DNA from: Sarcocystis neurona
Taxonomy: Eukaryota; Apicomplexa; Conoidasida; Eucoccidiorida; Sarcocystidae
Direction of reading: 5' to 3'
Assembly: GCA_000727475.1 (NCBI GenBank)
Contig: KL647290.1
Coordinates: 4,472,673 to 4,536,672 of the forward strand
Length of the DNA stretch: 64,000 bases
The position numbers and the translations under genes were made by a program. This document shows positions 12,102-24,700 of this stretch, one piece after another; the stretch's first letter is position 1; every line of letters begins with the position of its first letter. The notes below the pieces were generated by a model. That model did not search any database, had not been told where the DNA came from, and was given only the letters and a program-made list of their open reading frames with translations.

Positions 12102-12311
12102 CTACAAAAGTGCGGACGCTTCTGGTTGGGAGAGCGGCTCGTGTCCCCTCCTTGCTGATCGGTGTGCCAGTGGTACTGTTATGGGGTCCTGCTGTTGTTC
12201 TACCTCAGTTTTGCTGCTAGTGTTCCTGCTGCCGCGGCAAGCAAAACGCCCCGTTATACCTTGCTGTTCTTGCACCGTTGTTGTCTCTACGCGAGGCTTC
12301 TGCGATACCAT
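12102..12311 (-). CDS. Small candidate ORF downstream of the 438-residue protein gene
   Basis: A 69-codon frame with a good start context (GCGAAAATGG) begins MVSQKPRVETTTVQEQQG and is rich in Thr, Gln and Arg. It lies on the same strand as the larger gene that ends at 12664, about 350 bp downstream, so it could be part of its 3' UTR. No family recognised and no signal peptide; it may be chance. Confidence 0.2.
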   Translation of the reverse strand: MVSQKPRVETTTVQEQQGITGRFACRGSRNTSSKTEVEQQQDPITVPLAHRSARRGHEPLSQPEASALL

Positions 12312-12663
12312 TTTCGCTTGTTATTTGCTGCCCTGCTGCACGGCTGATGGCTCCTCTTTTTCGCTGCGGTTAACTTTCCTGATAGTGACTCCATGCTGTT
12401 GACGCATCAAAGGGCCTATTTAGCGTGGAGCTGCCGCTCTGTTCGTGCTTCAGTGTGACTTCCGCGACACTGTTGCCCCTCTGCTGTAGCAACAGCGCTG
12501 CCGTCGCCCTTCGTTAGCGGGAGTAGTCGAGAGGGAGAATTTTTTCACACGCGTATCCACCACAACGAGGAATTATGCCGCTGCTGCTGTGGAAGCGCAG
12601 ACGTCGGCTCTGCAGTGGGCAGGGTAGGTACCGTTACCGTGTCCTCCCGCTCAAGCTTGCTTG

Positions 12664-13980
12664 TCAGAAGCAGCTAGGAAGGACTCCAGCAATTACCGTC
12701 AAGACAACGCTGAGCGCGAAACTCCAGCGATAACCACCTTTGTCGGCACCGTTTGTCGCGATGATAAATGTGGCAACTTTGTGGGTTTCGACGTCTTCCA
12801 GGGTAAAGCAGAAGGCGATTCCCGCGTGTTTCTCGACAAACTCTGCGTTAGGCTTCCGAAAAAAGTAGTAGTGTCCACTGAAGCGCCAAAGGACGTACGA
12901 TGGAGGTATGAGAGGGTACACCTGTTTCCAGGTGAGTAGGCGTTCGAAGTCACAGTTGTCCAAGGCCGCATTTGCTGCGTAGACATGCACATCCAGATCC
13001 GTAGGACTGGCTTCATGGCAGACTAATCCATCCGACGTGATGAGCAGGACGGAGCCGGTATCCATTGTTATAATGAATAGCAAGTCTTGCTTCAGCTGCC
13101 TTGGTAGCACAATCGCTTTGTCAAAAAAGGGCACAAATTCTTTTAGTGCAGAAGAAGAATTCCGCCCAAGGCAGCCTAAGCAGTGCCTCGGCGGCTGGTG
13201 TGCCTTCGTAACACTCTCCTCATCACCGTCAGCTTTCACTGAACCTGCGTCTTCTTCTTGTTGCCGCCGCTCCGATTGCACAGGGAAGCCACGCGAAGCG
13301 GCGGCAGCTGCAAGACTCTGGCGACCCCTGGGAGAAGTTGCGTTCAAAGAGAGGATTGCAGCAGGATGTAACCAGCTCTCCCAGGCCTCAGTCCATGAAC
13401 CTGCCTCTGCAAATGGGGACTTTCCGTCTGAAGAGCTGACTGTAGCTGAGTCTAGGGTTCTTTCACTGCCTGAAGAGGAAGAACTTAGTTGTGAATACGA
13501 ATCAGTTGAAACTGAATCACCGAGCTGCACAGTTTCAGTACTTTCCAACCGCGCAGGCGCGGACGACCGTCTCGATGACACTTGCAGAGCAGGACGTGTC
13601 GGAAAAGTATCTTCGACGCTGTGTTCATTAGATGTGTATCCACTCTGTAATTCCAACCTGCGTACACGCGCAGCTTCGAAAGAAGGCGGTGCTGCAGCAA
13701 GAGCACCAAGAGCAACGCTCAAACGTAAGGGACATGCGGCAACAGCAGGCAGCTGCGTGGCAAGGGAAGCAGCAGCACCAGCAGTGAGGATAGCTATAGC
13801 AACAGCAGCGCCTGTGGCGGCGGCGGTAGCGGTAGCAGAAATTGTAACAGCAGTAAAAGTAGCCAACAGCATCAGCGCGACGCTCGGCATAAACGACCCA
13901 GGCCCCTCCATCAGGAACAACGTACGGCTGCTGCGGTGTCTGATAGAGTGACGACGAGCACTTTTATTGAGCGCAAGCAC
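12664..13980 (-). CDS. Predicted secreted or membrane protein of unknown function, 438 residues
   Basis: A single uninterrupted exon. Starts are possible at M1, M24 (MEGPGSFMPSV) or M31; M24 puts the hydrophobic stretch MPSVALMLLATFTAVTIS near the N-terminus as a signal peptide or anchor, followed by an Ala-rich segment to about residue 72. Residues ~110-250 are Ser/Thr/Glu-rich and probably disordered. Residues ~275-415 look folded (LLFIITMDTGSVLLITSDG, SGHYYFFRKPNAEFVEKHAG, AGIAFCFTLEDVETHKVATF). The C-terminus is a hydrophobic tail (SFALSVVLTVIAGVLPSCF), either a membrane helix or a GPI-anchor signal. This layout suits a surface or secretory-organelle protein of a coccidian, but it lacks the cysteine pattern of Eimeria SAG proteins and I recognise no family. 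The open frame on the opposite strand (13037-13951) is its shadow. Confidence 0.75.
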   Translation of the reverse strand: MLALNKSARRHSIRHRSSRTLFLMEGPGSFMPSVALMLLATFTAVTISATATAAATGAAVAIAILTAGAAASLATQLPAVAACPLRLSVALGALAAAPPSFEAARVRRLELQSGYTSNEHSVEDTFPTRPALQVSSRRSSAPARLESTETVQLGDSVSTDSYSQLSSSSSGSERTLDSATVSSSDGKSPFAEAGSWTEAWESWLHPAAILSLNATSPRGRQSLAAAAASRGFPVQSERRQQEEDAGSVKADGDEESVTKAHQPPRHCLGCLGRNSSSALKEFVPFFDKAIVLPRQLKQDLLFIITMDTGSVLLITSDGLVCHEASPTDLDVHVYAANAALDNCDFERLLTWKQVYPLIPPSYVLWRFSGHYYFFRKPNAEFVEKHAGIAFCFTLEDVETHKVATFIIATNGADKGGYRWSFALSVVLTVIAGVLPSCF

Positions 13981-16900
13981 TCTAACGGCAATAGCACTTG
14001 AAGGCGTTTGTCAGTCTCATCTGCAGGAAGGCGACAAAAAAGGTTGAGAACCCACGGAAGAGCGCCGTCAAGGGCTCTTTAGACAGTTACTGAGGAAGTG
14101 ACGAATCCAGCATTTCCGAAAGTTTACTTCGTGAGACCTTCTAGTCTTCTTTGTCTACTCTTCCTCCGTATTGGTGACTGCGTGTTCTGCTATTCGCAGC
14201 AGCACGAACGTTGTTCAGACGAACCGCCATTTTCGGTTTTGCGTGACCTGGTATGGTACGGACACTGCATCCTCAATGGGTAGGACGCTGGGTAGAGCGC
14301 ACGTGGTGGCGAACTGCCGCACCTTTCAAAGGACAGAAAATGCAGCTTTACGACGCAGCTGCGGCGCGGGCGGGGAATCAAAAACGTGTACCGTCCCATC
14401 TGTCGAATGTTATAAAACGTGTAATTTGCAGCGATGCGTTGGAAACGTCAGGCTAAAGGGGTGCAATCGAAGCGTTTAAAGATTCCAGACGTTCTTCGGA
14501 TGTCCATGGGCGCTGAAGGGCTGTTTCTGCTGGAAGGGTCGAGGTTGAAGGGTAGCGATTGAAGCGTTGGCAGATTCGAGAGGCCTTTCGCACGTCCACG
14601 TCTGCAGGGTGCGCTGACTGCCTGGTTCTGTGATTGGTGGGAATGCTTTCGCCTGCGGTCGCCGCTGATAAGGGGGAAAATGCAATAGTCTGCTGGTGTG
14701 CCGGCACAGTAGTAGACACGTGTCTACAACGAAAAAAACTTGCACTCGTGGAAAAGAGCGAAGTCCTTCTAGATTTTTCTCCCTAAGTCGCAAATGCAAC
14801 ACGTTGAGGACCGTTTGTTGGACACACGCCTCCCTCGCTGCTGCGGAATCGCACCCTTCCCGCACGGCGCCGGCAGCTGCAAGCACCAGGTCGTAGTAGA
14901 GGTGTACGTCGGGAACAGAACAAGCATTTCACGTTTATGAACCCCTCTGAAAACGAGACAACACCGCATCTGCGCCCTTCTGCGCCCAGACTTGTAAAAC
15001 ATATGTCCATGTAGATGAGCCAAGGAGGGTGTCATTCTGCTCCATAACGGTGCCGGTGACGGTGGAAGACCAGCCAGGCTCACATGCACACGCATGCAGC
15101 ACCGAAGCGTTTGAAGAATCCCGACATCGTACGGACTTCTGTCTGTGCTGGATGGCTGGTTCCGCTGAAAGTCTCCAGGCTGAATCGTTGCCACTAAAGC
15201 GCTGGAAGATTCGAGACGCCTTCTGCACGTCCACGTCTACATTCTGCAATGAGTGACTTGGCTTCGTAGTTTTCACGGTTGGACGTAGGAAAACATTGGA
15301 AGGTCATTCGGAAGATGAAGCGAGTACCTTTACCTGAACATCGAAAGCGGCGACTTTGTTGCGCAGGTTGCGTTAAAGGTGTAGAGGTCTGCACATGGTG
15401 GCACTACCTTGGTGGACAGCGCGCACACAAATAGATGGACGATACGTGTGGAGGTCCCCCCAAATATGCTCACGGCTGCTAGAAACTACGTAACTACCTG
15501 CAAGTCTGCAAATGTATCGGTGGCGAGGCGTATTAGTACAGAGGTACTCAGTGATACACGGCCACCCTGGAGGATTGATACGTAGAACTATAGATCGATT
15601 GATCCGTATATTCTGACAAATAGGTTATGAAGTGAGTGTACTCAAGCGGCGTAAGCCGCCCGCCTTGAAAGACCGATACATAGAATTGTAGGTCGATTGA
15701 CTTGAACCTCCTAATAGGTTATGAAATAAATCTTGCGATCCACAACAGAAGCGTATCTGTATCAAGAGGCACACACAGAGGTGTGGTGGCACGTGTGACG
15801 AGCAGATGCCTACAAGCATACACGCATCTAAAGACAGAAAGGTACGTGGCGATGGAGCATCCCTTTTCAAACTAGAGAAAGCTGTACATCCATGAGCGTC
15901 GTGTACTCTCCGTATGCGCGACACCTAGCCATTTGGCCAAGCACTAGCTGTCACAAGTTGGCCATTTCGCGTGGCGAAGAGTAAGTTTTGCAGAGAGTGA
16001 ATGGGGGAACAGTTCATGAGTACATACCATGTACGCTTGTGGTTGTGACCAGAAGTGAATCCCCCTTGGTAGTTGACAGTTTCACACAAATGATTCTGCG
16101 GTACGAACCTGCGAAGTGTACTGGCGGCCTCTGTATGTGTGGTTGTGTGTAAGAGCGAGGGCATGTGCAGGTGTCGTCTGGGACTGCAAATGTAGCACGG
16201 TGACAGCGACGTCACAACACCGTGCTGGAGAGTCGCACTCCATTAGTTAGCTGATATGTGTATACCGTAGATTTTATTGCAGTGTGCAGACTGCTACAGT
16301 TGACTGTTACATATGCGCGTTACTGCATATACACAATCTGCAGACTGCTAGAGTTGACCGTTGCATATGTGTATATATATACATATATACATATCTACCT
16401 ATGTGTACGCATGCGTCTATCCACTGATGTTTGTGCAAGCAAAATGGCGGAGTGCTGACAACTTCTGTGTCAAGTTTACGCCTACGTACTGATGTCCTGG
16501 ACTACACAGACTGTCGCACGGATCGTCCACGCTGCTAGTGACTGACACGCTCACGCAGCAACCTGGGGTGCAGAAGTGGCGCACGAAGCGAATAAACTAA
16601 ATGGAGAAGGATTAAGGATATGCATTGATGTTAGAAGACCCCCTTTTTGTTTTGTTTTCTTTGTGTATCTTCCTGGACCCTACCCACATTGACCGCCAGA
16701 TCATGAGACATGTATATCACCTCAACAGCAATGAAAACCGCAGTTAGCTGGTCAAGTAAGCTGTGTGTAAACAAGTTTGTGTCCGTTCTAAGTCCTTGCT
16801 CAAACTCAAGTGTCCTCCCTGTGCTTTTTTCACAGGTCCTGGGGTTTCGCTACGTTATATAGAGAATACGCTTTTGTCTATTGTCCTATAAGTTGCATGT
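13981..16900. other. Gene-poor interval with short diverged duplications
   Basis: No open frame here carries a recognisable motif. It holds the dispersed repeat pair at 14467-14606 and 15101-15240, a 98-bp two-copy tandem repeat (15573 and 15671; shared GATA.GTAGAA and AATAGGTTATGAA), and a 54-bp two-copy repeat (16286 and 16340; GCAGACTGCTA.AGTTGAC). A short TATA/ACATA tract is at 16372-16392. Confidence 0.5.
14467..15240. repeat. Four copies of a ~45-bp unit arranged as two A-B pairs
   Basis: Unit copies begin at 14467 (CGAAGCGTTTAAAGATTC), 14558 (GAAGCGTTGGCAGATTCGAG), 15103 (CGAAGCGTTTGAAGAATC) and 15197 (AAGCGCTGGAAGATTCGAG). The second copy of each pair continues GCACGTCCACGTCT. The pairs are spaced ~91 and ~94 bp internally and ~640 bp apart, so a two-unit block was duplicated. 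Frames through it on both strands are short and broken by stops, so coding is unlikely. Confidence 0.7.
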
Positions 16901-16916
16901 CTGACTTTGTGCTTCG

Positions 16917-17123
16917 CTCACGCGTGCCAATTTTGTTTTGCACTTCCGCGTAGTTGCATCCACTGCAAGGGTGCAGCTGCTAAATGGACGCCAATGTATA
17001 CTTTATTATATTACTGCTGATTTGATTGCTAATGCGACTACCAAACTACCACTGGCACCAGTAAAAGGTCCTCCTGTGATTTCGCCCTGGAGCACAACAT
17101 CTATTACGGTGAATCGTAGCTAG
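16917..17123 (+). pseudogene. Possible relic of a Ty1/copia RNase H C-terminus
   Basis: The plus-strand frame reads HFRVVASTARVQLL, then ILYYITADLIANATTKLPLA. Ty1/copia polyproteins end with a pattern like HFIRE.V..G.V.L..(V/I).T.D.(L/V)AD..TK.L, which this resembles in order and spacing, though the usual AD is AN here. The frame is closed by a stop upstream and ends at 17121, and no LTRs, primer site or reverse transcriptase are seen. The resemblance is short and could be chance. Confidence 0.2.
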
Positions 17124-17481
17124 TGATTGTTTCCCAGTGTCCGTCTCATAAATCTATCCACGCTCGTCTGCTGATAAAGGGCGATGCTCTCTCCGACTTC
17201 TCGTTAAGGTGTGAAATGAGTTGCTACACAGTCAATCTGCACAAATGCTGCACAACGACACTCAGTACCCCGGTAACAACTACTGCAGCAGCTTCTGTGC
17301 GTAGTAATTTTATCAAAGCACCCTACTTGCAAAGACTTCTCTGTAGGACAATTTTGTATCCAACGTCACCTGAGGGGCAAACCGCGATATCTTTTCCCTA
17401 GCACTCTGCAAAAATACAGGCTCCCTCGATTTCCCGTACCTCTGCGTAGCGGACTGTTGTTAACGCAAACCTTCATCTGTC

Positions 17482-17682
17482 TCTATAATCATTGAAGGAG
17501 TATTTGAACAACCCTGCTTTTACGCATCTTACTATTTTCTACTACCTTTCTATAATCATTGAAGGAATATGTGAACACTCCTACTTTTACGCATCTTACT
17601 GTTTTCGAATACCTTTCTATAATCATTGAAGGAGTATATGAACAGTCCTACTTTTACGCATCTTACTGTTTCTCCTAACTTT
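17482..17682. repeat. Three-copy 67-bp tandem repeat
   Basis: The unit TCTATAATCATTGAAGGAGT...TTTTACGCATCTTACTGTTT starts at 17482, 17549 and 17616 with few substitutions, so it is younger than the other duplications in this segment. All frames contain stops. It lies in non-coding DNA. Confidence 0.9.
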
Positions 17683-17689
17683 CTACGAC

Positions 17690-20600
17690 AACATCCAGGG
17701 AAGTTACTTTTCCCCGCCGTAAGTGTGGACGCCAGCTGCCGGGCTATAACTGTCCTACAAAACAATCATCTGCAGGTGGGTATCTAAAGGATGATAGAAG
17801 TTTCGACCCGACGGCGTGGCAGGTGATCTCCCTCCGCGCCAGACAGTTCTCACACCGGATGCACCTGACAAAGAGTAGGTGGGAATACAGAGAGATTATC
17901 ATGCTGTTTGTTGGCGAATTTCAAAAACGTTGTTTGATTTGGTGCAGCGGCCGATGCGCATTCCTCCCGTATCTTTTCGCTCCGATCTCGAAGTTGATCT
18001 AGCACGTCTCCACATATATATATATATGTACACACACATATACACATGTACATAGGTGCACGTGTGCATATGTGTGTGTATCTATACATACATACATATA
18101 TGTGTGTGTGTATTTGTATGTATAAATACGCAGCTGTGAAAAAGAGTAGGCCACTACGCTGAAAAAGATAGGTGAGTCTTCCTGCAGATCACGGCGCCTG
18201 ACCCAACCGGAAAACAGCGGGTTTTGGGGAGAGCAGTTCTGCGTGTGCTCATTTCTCTTGCGTATACATTTGTAAAAAGTAGGGTTGTGAAAGGAGAAGT
18301 GATGCTTTCAGCTGCGTTAGTAAACTCAGTGCGCGCACCTCAGTGGAGTTGACGCATGCGGGTCAGGCAGGTATTTCATACCCCGTAAGACATCATCAGC
18401 AGTCGTTCAGTTTTCCGTTACCGCCACGCTGAACTTGCGTGTATTCAAAAACGGTGTACTCTGACTTGTCCGGCAGCTGCTGCCTCTAAGCGCACCATGC
18501 TGTGGGGCCCATGCCTTGAGGTGTATACTCTAGGAATTCGGTGCGACCTAGCTGCCTTAGAGGAACAAGTAATTCCGGACAACCGAAGGAATTCTTCAGA
18601 TCTACACAGAAGTGCGGGGGTTACTTAACTCTGTGCAGACGCGTGAAGGGCAAGAGAGACATGCGCTTCCATGCGGTTGTCTGTTGAATAAAAACTTTGT
18701 CGTGGTTCTTCGCCGTTGTTGCTGCGAAGCCAAGCGAAGGCAACTCGTGGAAGCGCTGTGCATATCTTCCGGCGAGTTGCTACACACAACGGTGCAGGTT
18801 AGCGGTGTCCTGGATCTATGCTCTGGCACAAGTCAGGGCTCTTCATCGGTACGAAGACTTTTGTCGCGGCGCCGTCGTAAGGTACACTGGGTCTCCTTCA
18901 TCTCTCCTTTACAACGACATGCGACTTTGGAATTCATGCGAACGTTGGGTCTCAGACCCTCTCCACCGCGGGTCATTTGTTAACAGTGAAAGACGCACAC
19001 ATACGCCACACATAACGTGAGCTCTACTCCAACAGGTGCTCGTGCGCCGTTGTTCGCCACTCCTGAACTAAAGAGATCAGAAGGTATTATATAACTGTGT
19101 CGCCTTAGCCAGAGCAGAATGCTGTTAGTGAGCGCGTAATATTGTGTCCACACACTGCGGATTATGCAAACTACAATGCATAGAACCTGTGGCTTCTGGT
19201 ATCTCTGCTTATCATCGCGGCAAGGACCAAAGGAATTTGTAGAGACCACATACAATCTCTTGTGCGCTACTGTTGCATCGTGTAGAACGAAGTCGGATGT
19301 CAAGATTCTTTTATGGTGCGGAAGTCCGACTGCTCCAGCCGCTTAAAGAGTCTACCTTTATCATTTGTCTCCTTGTTTTAAGGGGACAAATGTAACTCCG
19401 TCGCACTCCGAATACATCGAGAATGGTCCACAAGCTTAGAAACGCAGCTCCCCTTTCGTCTAAGTCGTCCACATGCATTTTCTTCTTTTAACTGCGAAAG
19501 CAGCAACACCCGCGACGATTCTAAAGGGGGCTTTTACCCTCAGGTTCCCTCTCGATACGAAATGGATTGACCCCTCCTTTTCCGACACACGCCTCTTTCA
19601 GTCAGTGCCGCCTTGACGCTAATTAGCAAGGTATTCCTTGTTTCTGTAATAGTCTGGAGTTTCCGTCTTCGTAAGAAAGCGATGTCGGTCCACTAGGCTC
19701 AATGTGTCGTTTCGACGGACTAACAACGCAGTTTTCAGTGTCCTGCATTTGTCAGAACTGTGTTCTGCCGTCCACATTCAGTAACTTAAGTGCGATCTTC
19801 AGCACGCGGGAGACAATTCTCATATTGGACATTGGTGCGTTTTGCGCTTCACTTCCACTAAGTGTGATGACAACGATACACACCCACTGCGGCATTCTTT
19901 TCTCATGTACGACTTCTGCGCTCCTCCTTGGCCACTGAGTTCTGCATGACTTGAGATGGTGAAGTAAGATGCACCTACGCCGTCAACAGTTCTCCCTCTT
20001 TTTATGCTTATCCCAGCGCAACTGTCGCTCCCTTCAAACTCGTCCGTTGTACCTGTTTCCATGTTGTGGATTAACGTGCAGTACACACCATGACGGTTGA
20101 CGCGCAGTACGTGGAAACGCCAACTGTGATACGTAGAATGTCGGTGAAGGAAGCAGCTGCTACTAAATTATTGGAGTCCATCATTCCTTTATTCACTTAT
20201 CCTTCCACAGGAAATCATTGTTCAGGCGACTGCCTACCTCACATTGATCAGACTTGCTCCTGCAGCAGGGTAGCGAAATAACTTCCCCTAGAAACTTACG
20301 GTGTCGTTTGAAATTCATTCGGGTCCCGGATATCGAATATCAGCACGATTTCATGGACAAACTTTGCGTCTGTCTATTCGTAGTCTATTAGACTTCTGCT
20401 TAGGGTGTACAGGAGTTCTGAACACCACTAGGGAATGACATCTTCCTTGCCATCATCTGCTTTGTGATGTTTGATTCTCCTCACGCTACACCTTCGGCAG
20501 TAACGCGCTTCCCTAGGGACACCTTGTTTAGTTGCTTTTTTCGTCTTGGTAGAGCCTTTCCCGTAGACCTCCGTAGTTCCACTCTACTGCCTTCTTATGT

Positions 20601-21150
20601 ACCATCGCTTAACCCTGTCTAATTCACACATGCGTGATGCTTCTTTTTAACCCCATCATTCCAGAGCGGCCTTGGCACAGCCTCGTTTTGTACACGTATA
20701 ATCGCCATTCTCTACGTTTCTGTCAGTTGCTGGATCTGCTCCTCGCAAAAGCACCCGCTTTGCTTCTCGGAGAACAAGCGAAGACACACTATTTCAGTTT
20801 CGTAGAGCAACTTTTCGTCGTGCTTTGCCTTGTCTCCATAAGAATGTCTCCTCACAGTCACGCATACGTATCAAAGCAAGAAAGTTCAACTTTTGGCTAG
20901 AGCCTCGTATTACGCCAAACATTATTGTTCGCTGCCGTGCTCCTGGTTTTCCTGCAAGGCAACCCATGCGCAGTGTTACCCTCACCCCAAGCTTTCACGA
21001 AAGATACCGGTGCACAGCCTTATAAGCACTTTTCTCTCATTACGCACGGAAGAACTACCTTGCTGTCAATCCTACCCATGCGAGCGTCGTTTATGCCAAC
21101 GCCGTTGCACATTTTGTGGTGTTGTGCACAGGGTACAGTAATTCCGTGGC
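17690..21150. other. Gene-poor interval
   Basis: A TACACACATA microsatellite at 18012-18125 is the only clear structure. Open frames up to ~120 codons (for example 18612-18983 and 18697-19020, both plus) have mixed composition but no motif I can name. A frame at 19702-19938 (plus) has ILILDIGAFCASLP, faintly like a retropepsin D-(S/T)-G-A site, too weak to call. Confidence 0.4.
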
Positions 21151-21170
21151 TCATGCCATTCATTTCGAAG

Positions 21171-21794
21171 ATGAAGCTGTTCAGCCTTTTCCTCCTAATT
21201 CCAGCGATCAGCGCCACGGCGCAAGACACCATCGGCTTTGCGAGAAGATTCACGGAAAGAAGTAAGCTGCAAAGGGCTGTACATGCAGCGGTGCACTGCC
21301 CAGGTTTCGTCCGTGAAGCTGTACGTGAAGATGAAGTATTCGAACGGGGTGTCCCCCGCACAGAAATATCAACAACGGTAGAACTGCCTGTATATGAAAA
21401 CGTGGCTGATTCCTCGGCTGGTCTCGGCAACGAAGAGAGCTCCCGGCGAAGTCCGTACTTACGTGAAAGAGCGTGGAAGGGCAAGTGGCGGGGAAGCAAA
21501 TATGAGTACGGTAGAGGAGAGCGAAGAGTGAATCGGTACCCCCAGAGACAGGAGGACACTTCTACACTAAAAGCAGCGGTGGAGACGAATGGAACAGAAA
21601 AAGGAGACGCATTTACGCTTAGCCGTAAACGCTCTCACACTCGGAGGCTGAGCAGTGTGGACATGGAGACTGGCGAACTAGACGAGGACGAGGCAGAGGA
21701 TGTCCTCTTCTATCTGCTTAATAATGAGGACCCAGAAGAAGACGAGGCAAACAAGAACATGAACAACCCTGCCGCGGAAGTTGACACCGTGTGA
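21171..21794 (+). CDS. Predicted small secreted protein, about 207 residues
   Basis: The frame is open from 20925, but the likely start is ATG 21171 because it gives a clean signal peptide (MKLFSLFLLIPAISATAQ, cleavage near Ala-Thr-Ala); ATG 21153 would add six residues. The mature part is charged and probably disordered: basic around residues 85-120 (WKGKWRGSKYEYGRGERR), with KR/RR dibasic sites, and strongly acidic near the end (ELDEDEAEDVLFYLLNNEDP). It has no CAG-type amino-acid runs and ends at TGA 21792. Such proteins in coccidia are often secretory-organelle cargo, but no family is recognised. Upstream exons cannot be excluded. Confidence 0.55.
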   Translation: MKLFSLFLLIPAISATAQDTIGFARRFTERSKLQRAVHAAVHCPGFVREAVREDEVFERGVPRTEISTTVELPVYENVADSSAGLGNEESSRRSPYLRERAWKGKWRGSKYEYGRGERRVNRYPQRQEDTSTLKAAVETNGTEKGDAFTLSRKRSHTRRLSSVDMETGELDEDEAEDVLFYLLNNEDPEEDEANKNMNNPAAEVDTV

Positions 21795-24700
21795 ACGCGC
21801 GGAAGAGATTATTAGAAATCATCTAATCGCAGGCGCAAGCGAGATGCGAACGCATTCTGAAAAGGTAATAGACGCAGCTTTCTATCCTCTGCGCAGGAGC
21901 CTCTAGGATAAATCACACTTTTCTACCTTTATTAACCACTACCATTTTCAGGTATTCCTGAAGATTTCTCTACTTTCTCGAGTGAAAAATCAGCACTTCA
22001 ATGACCGCGTCATGGTGGAAAAGCGTTGCCCACGGACAGACGCCTGCGGTTCTTTTCACGCACTTGTACTGCAGGAAGTAAACAATTTTACACTTGTATC
22101 CCAGATATCTGCGTTGTGCCACGACCCAACAATGCAGCCACTTTGTTTACACTGATACCCCATTGAGGCCCAAGCGCGAGGCAGCGGCTTTGTATGGATG
22201 TTCGTGTCCACACACGCGCACAGTTCGTTGTTAAAGAATACCCGGTGGACTACATAGCCGGCGGTTGACTACTTGAATGCTGTTAGTAATCGCAGTGCTT
22301 CGTTCTGCAGGTCTGCACCAGGAGAAGGAGTACATCCTAGCATATATATATATATATATATATATATTCGTTCCATTTGGTGTCTGCGTGCGGCTAGGGA
22401 TGTGCACACACGTAGCGGTCATGATGACTACGTGCAAAGTCGTAGGTCAACGGAGGAGCGTGTATCCATTCAAAAGTAACTCGTGAATCGCGCAACGGAT
22501 CGCTTCAGAACAAAAATGTTAGCTCGGAAACCGACGTCATGCAGACAGGAAGATTACCGTCGCGGCCGTTAAAATATCAATCACTGATAGTAGTGCATCA
22601 CAGGCGACATCTATCATCGTTGATACATTGGAATGGGTGTACACCTTGCATTTACACGTGTACTTACGTCGCGTACAGGAGTGCATGCAAGTAAGCAACT
22701 GTTCATCATACGTGGACGTGTACATACGTATCCCATCGTGTGTGTTGGGCTTTGCCACTACATTGCTTGTCCTCTACGTTCTCAACTTGTTCGACAGAGT
22801 ACAGAAAAACGGGTAGCGCGTTTGTTGTCTTTCATCGAGCCTCGACAAAAAGAAAAAATCGGACTACCGTGGTGCGTGGATCGATGTCTCTTGATTATCT
22901 GCACGTGCCTACTTATATATATACATATATATATATATCCGCTTATCGGTGCGGAAACACCAGCTCACGTTGCTCTGGGCAGTCGGATACTAGTCTGACC
23001 GTCTGTGTGACTCATGTGCACCTTCCCCCTTGTCTCCTCCTGCACCGATATACAAAGATGGATACACGTGTGTGTGTGTGACACGTTTGTATGCATTGGC
23101 AAAAGCGAGGAGAGTCGCCAGCGTACTCCGCGGTAAGCTCATTTGTTGTGCTGCATGTTGCTTACTCAGATGCTACGCTGTATATGCCCTATGTACATGT
23201 AATTACACCGGTACGTATGCCACATACACTGGTAGCGCAGAAACGGTGCGCGTAAGCCTACAATCGCCGTTGCGTCACCTTCGGGGTGCACGGCCGTCTG
23301 GGAAGAGCACGCACGAATCTGACAGGGTATACCGGTTCGAAGGATGTACAGTGTTCCCTCTCAAATATACTGCATACGATCGTATTCCCTCGAGCACCCA
23401 GTGCCTTTACTGGGGTTTCTGATGAAGCAGACGCACACGAAGGTCTTGCACTGGGGACAACTTGGGCTTCTGGTACTCACCACACTAGAAGCGCGTGCTC
23501 TTTCGTGCTCGGCAAGGCGAGAACTCGCGCAACAAAGGGAACGGTGACTTTTTTTGGTGCGAACGATGACTTGCAGTCTTTGCCAGTCCATTATTCCGCA
23601 TCGTGTGTGTCACGGTGTGCGTCAAAATTTATACTTTTGACAACCACGCCAGCTTGGGCACGTGGATCGTAGCCTTACGGTTTCAGCTGAATCCCCGGTG
23701 CGTGTCGCTCTTCTGCCTAACCGCAGCTAGACCATCAAGATATTTCCAGCAAAAAGAGAAAAGATGGACCACTTTACTGAGGAATTCTGATCGCTTTGGT
23801 TGGGGAACCGGAGGGTCAATACAAAAGACATGAACAATCCGCTCCCGTCGCACCCGAAGGAACCATCTTTCTAACTTCCCTGGAATCTGCTTCTTTTGGG
23901 GCAACCCTCGTGTGCGCACACGACCCTGTGCGTACCTGTGTGTATCTATACACGCGATATCTACATATTGTAATATACATCTATTGAGAAACGCAAAAGC
24001 TCCAGTCCGTGCCCACAGCTGGACGTGTCGAGACACAGCAGCTATCAGCGACACATATACAGGCATTCAGACACGCACACATATCCGCGTATCCACGAAC
24101 AACGTGCAGATGTATGCGTATGCGCACATCGCACGCACCTACAATTAAAATATCCACACATGTAGTAATTACGTATGTGGTGACTCCGCGCGCCCAATTG
24201 TCGAATTCGGGAAACGTTCGTAAGACGCATGCGTACACGAACTCACTTCGCGCATACAACTGTTGTATTCCAGAAACGTCCATGAGACCCAGACGTAGAC
24301 GAACTCTCCCATGCAGACGACCCACAGTCCGCAACGCACGTATACCTATACCGGACGACCGCCGCCCATGCACATCTTGTGATATGCATACGTTGTCCCA
24401 TGCCGCACTGCACGACTCAGACTCTGCTCTCTAGGACGTATCCGTCTCTCTGTTGACGACCTACACACGCATGTAATCCTACACGCGTAACCGTTCCAGT
24501 TCTTTCCACACACACGTACACATGTGAACATGTATACACACGTGCACGCTTTGAACGAGCCACTTACAATCGACTTGCCTAAGCGCACACGTGCAGATCT
24601 GCACAGAGAGCTCAAAAGCTGCTTCACTGCGCTTGAATACGTGACGTCTACGGAAGTGAAGTCCTTGACTAATTCGCGTCCTTCACGGAGAACTCTCCAC

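Noticed and set aside
13037..13951. 304-codon plus-strand ORF
   Set aside because: Exact antisense of the 438-residue gene; its composition and lack of signal or motif mark it as a shadow frame.
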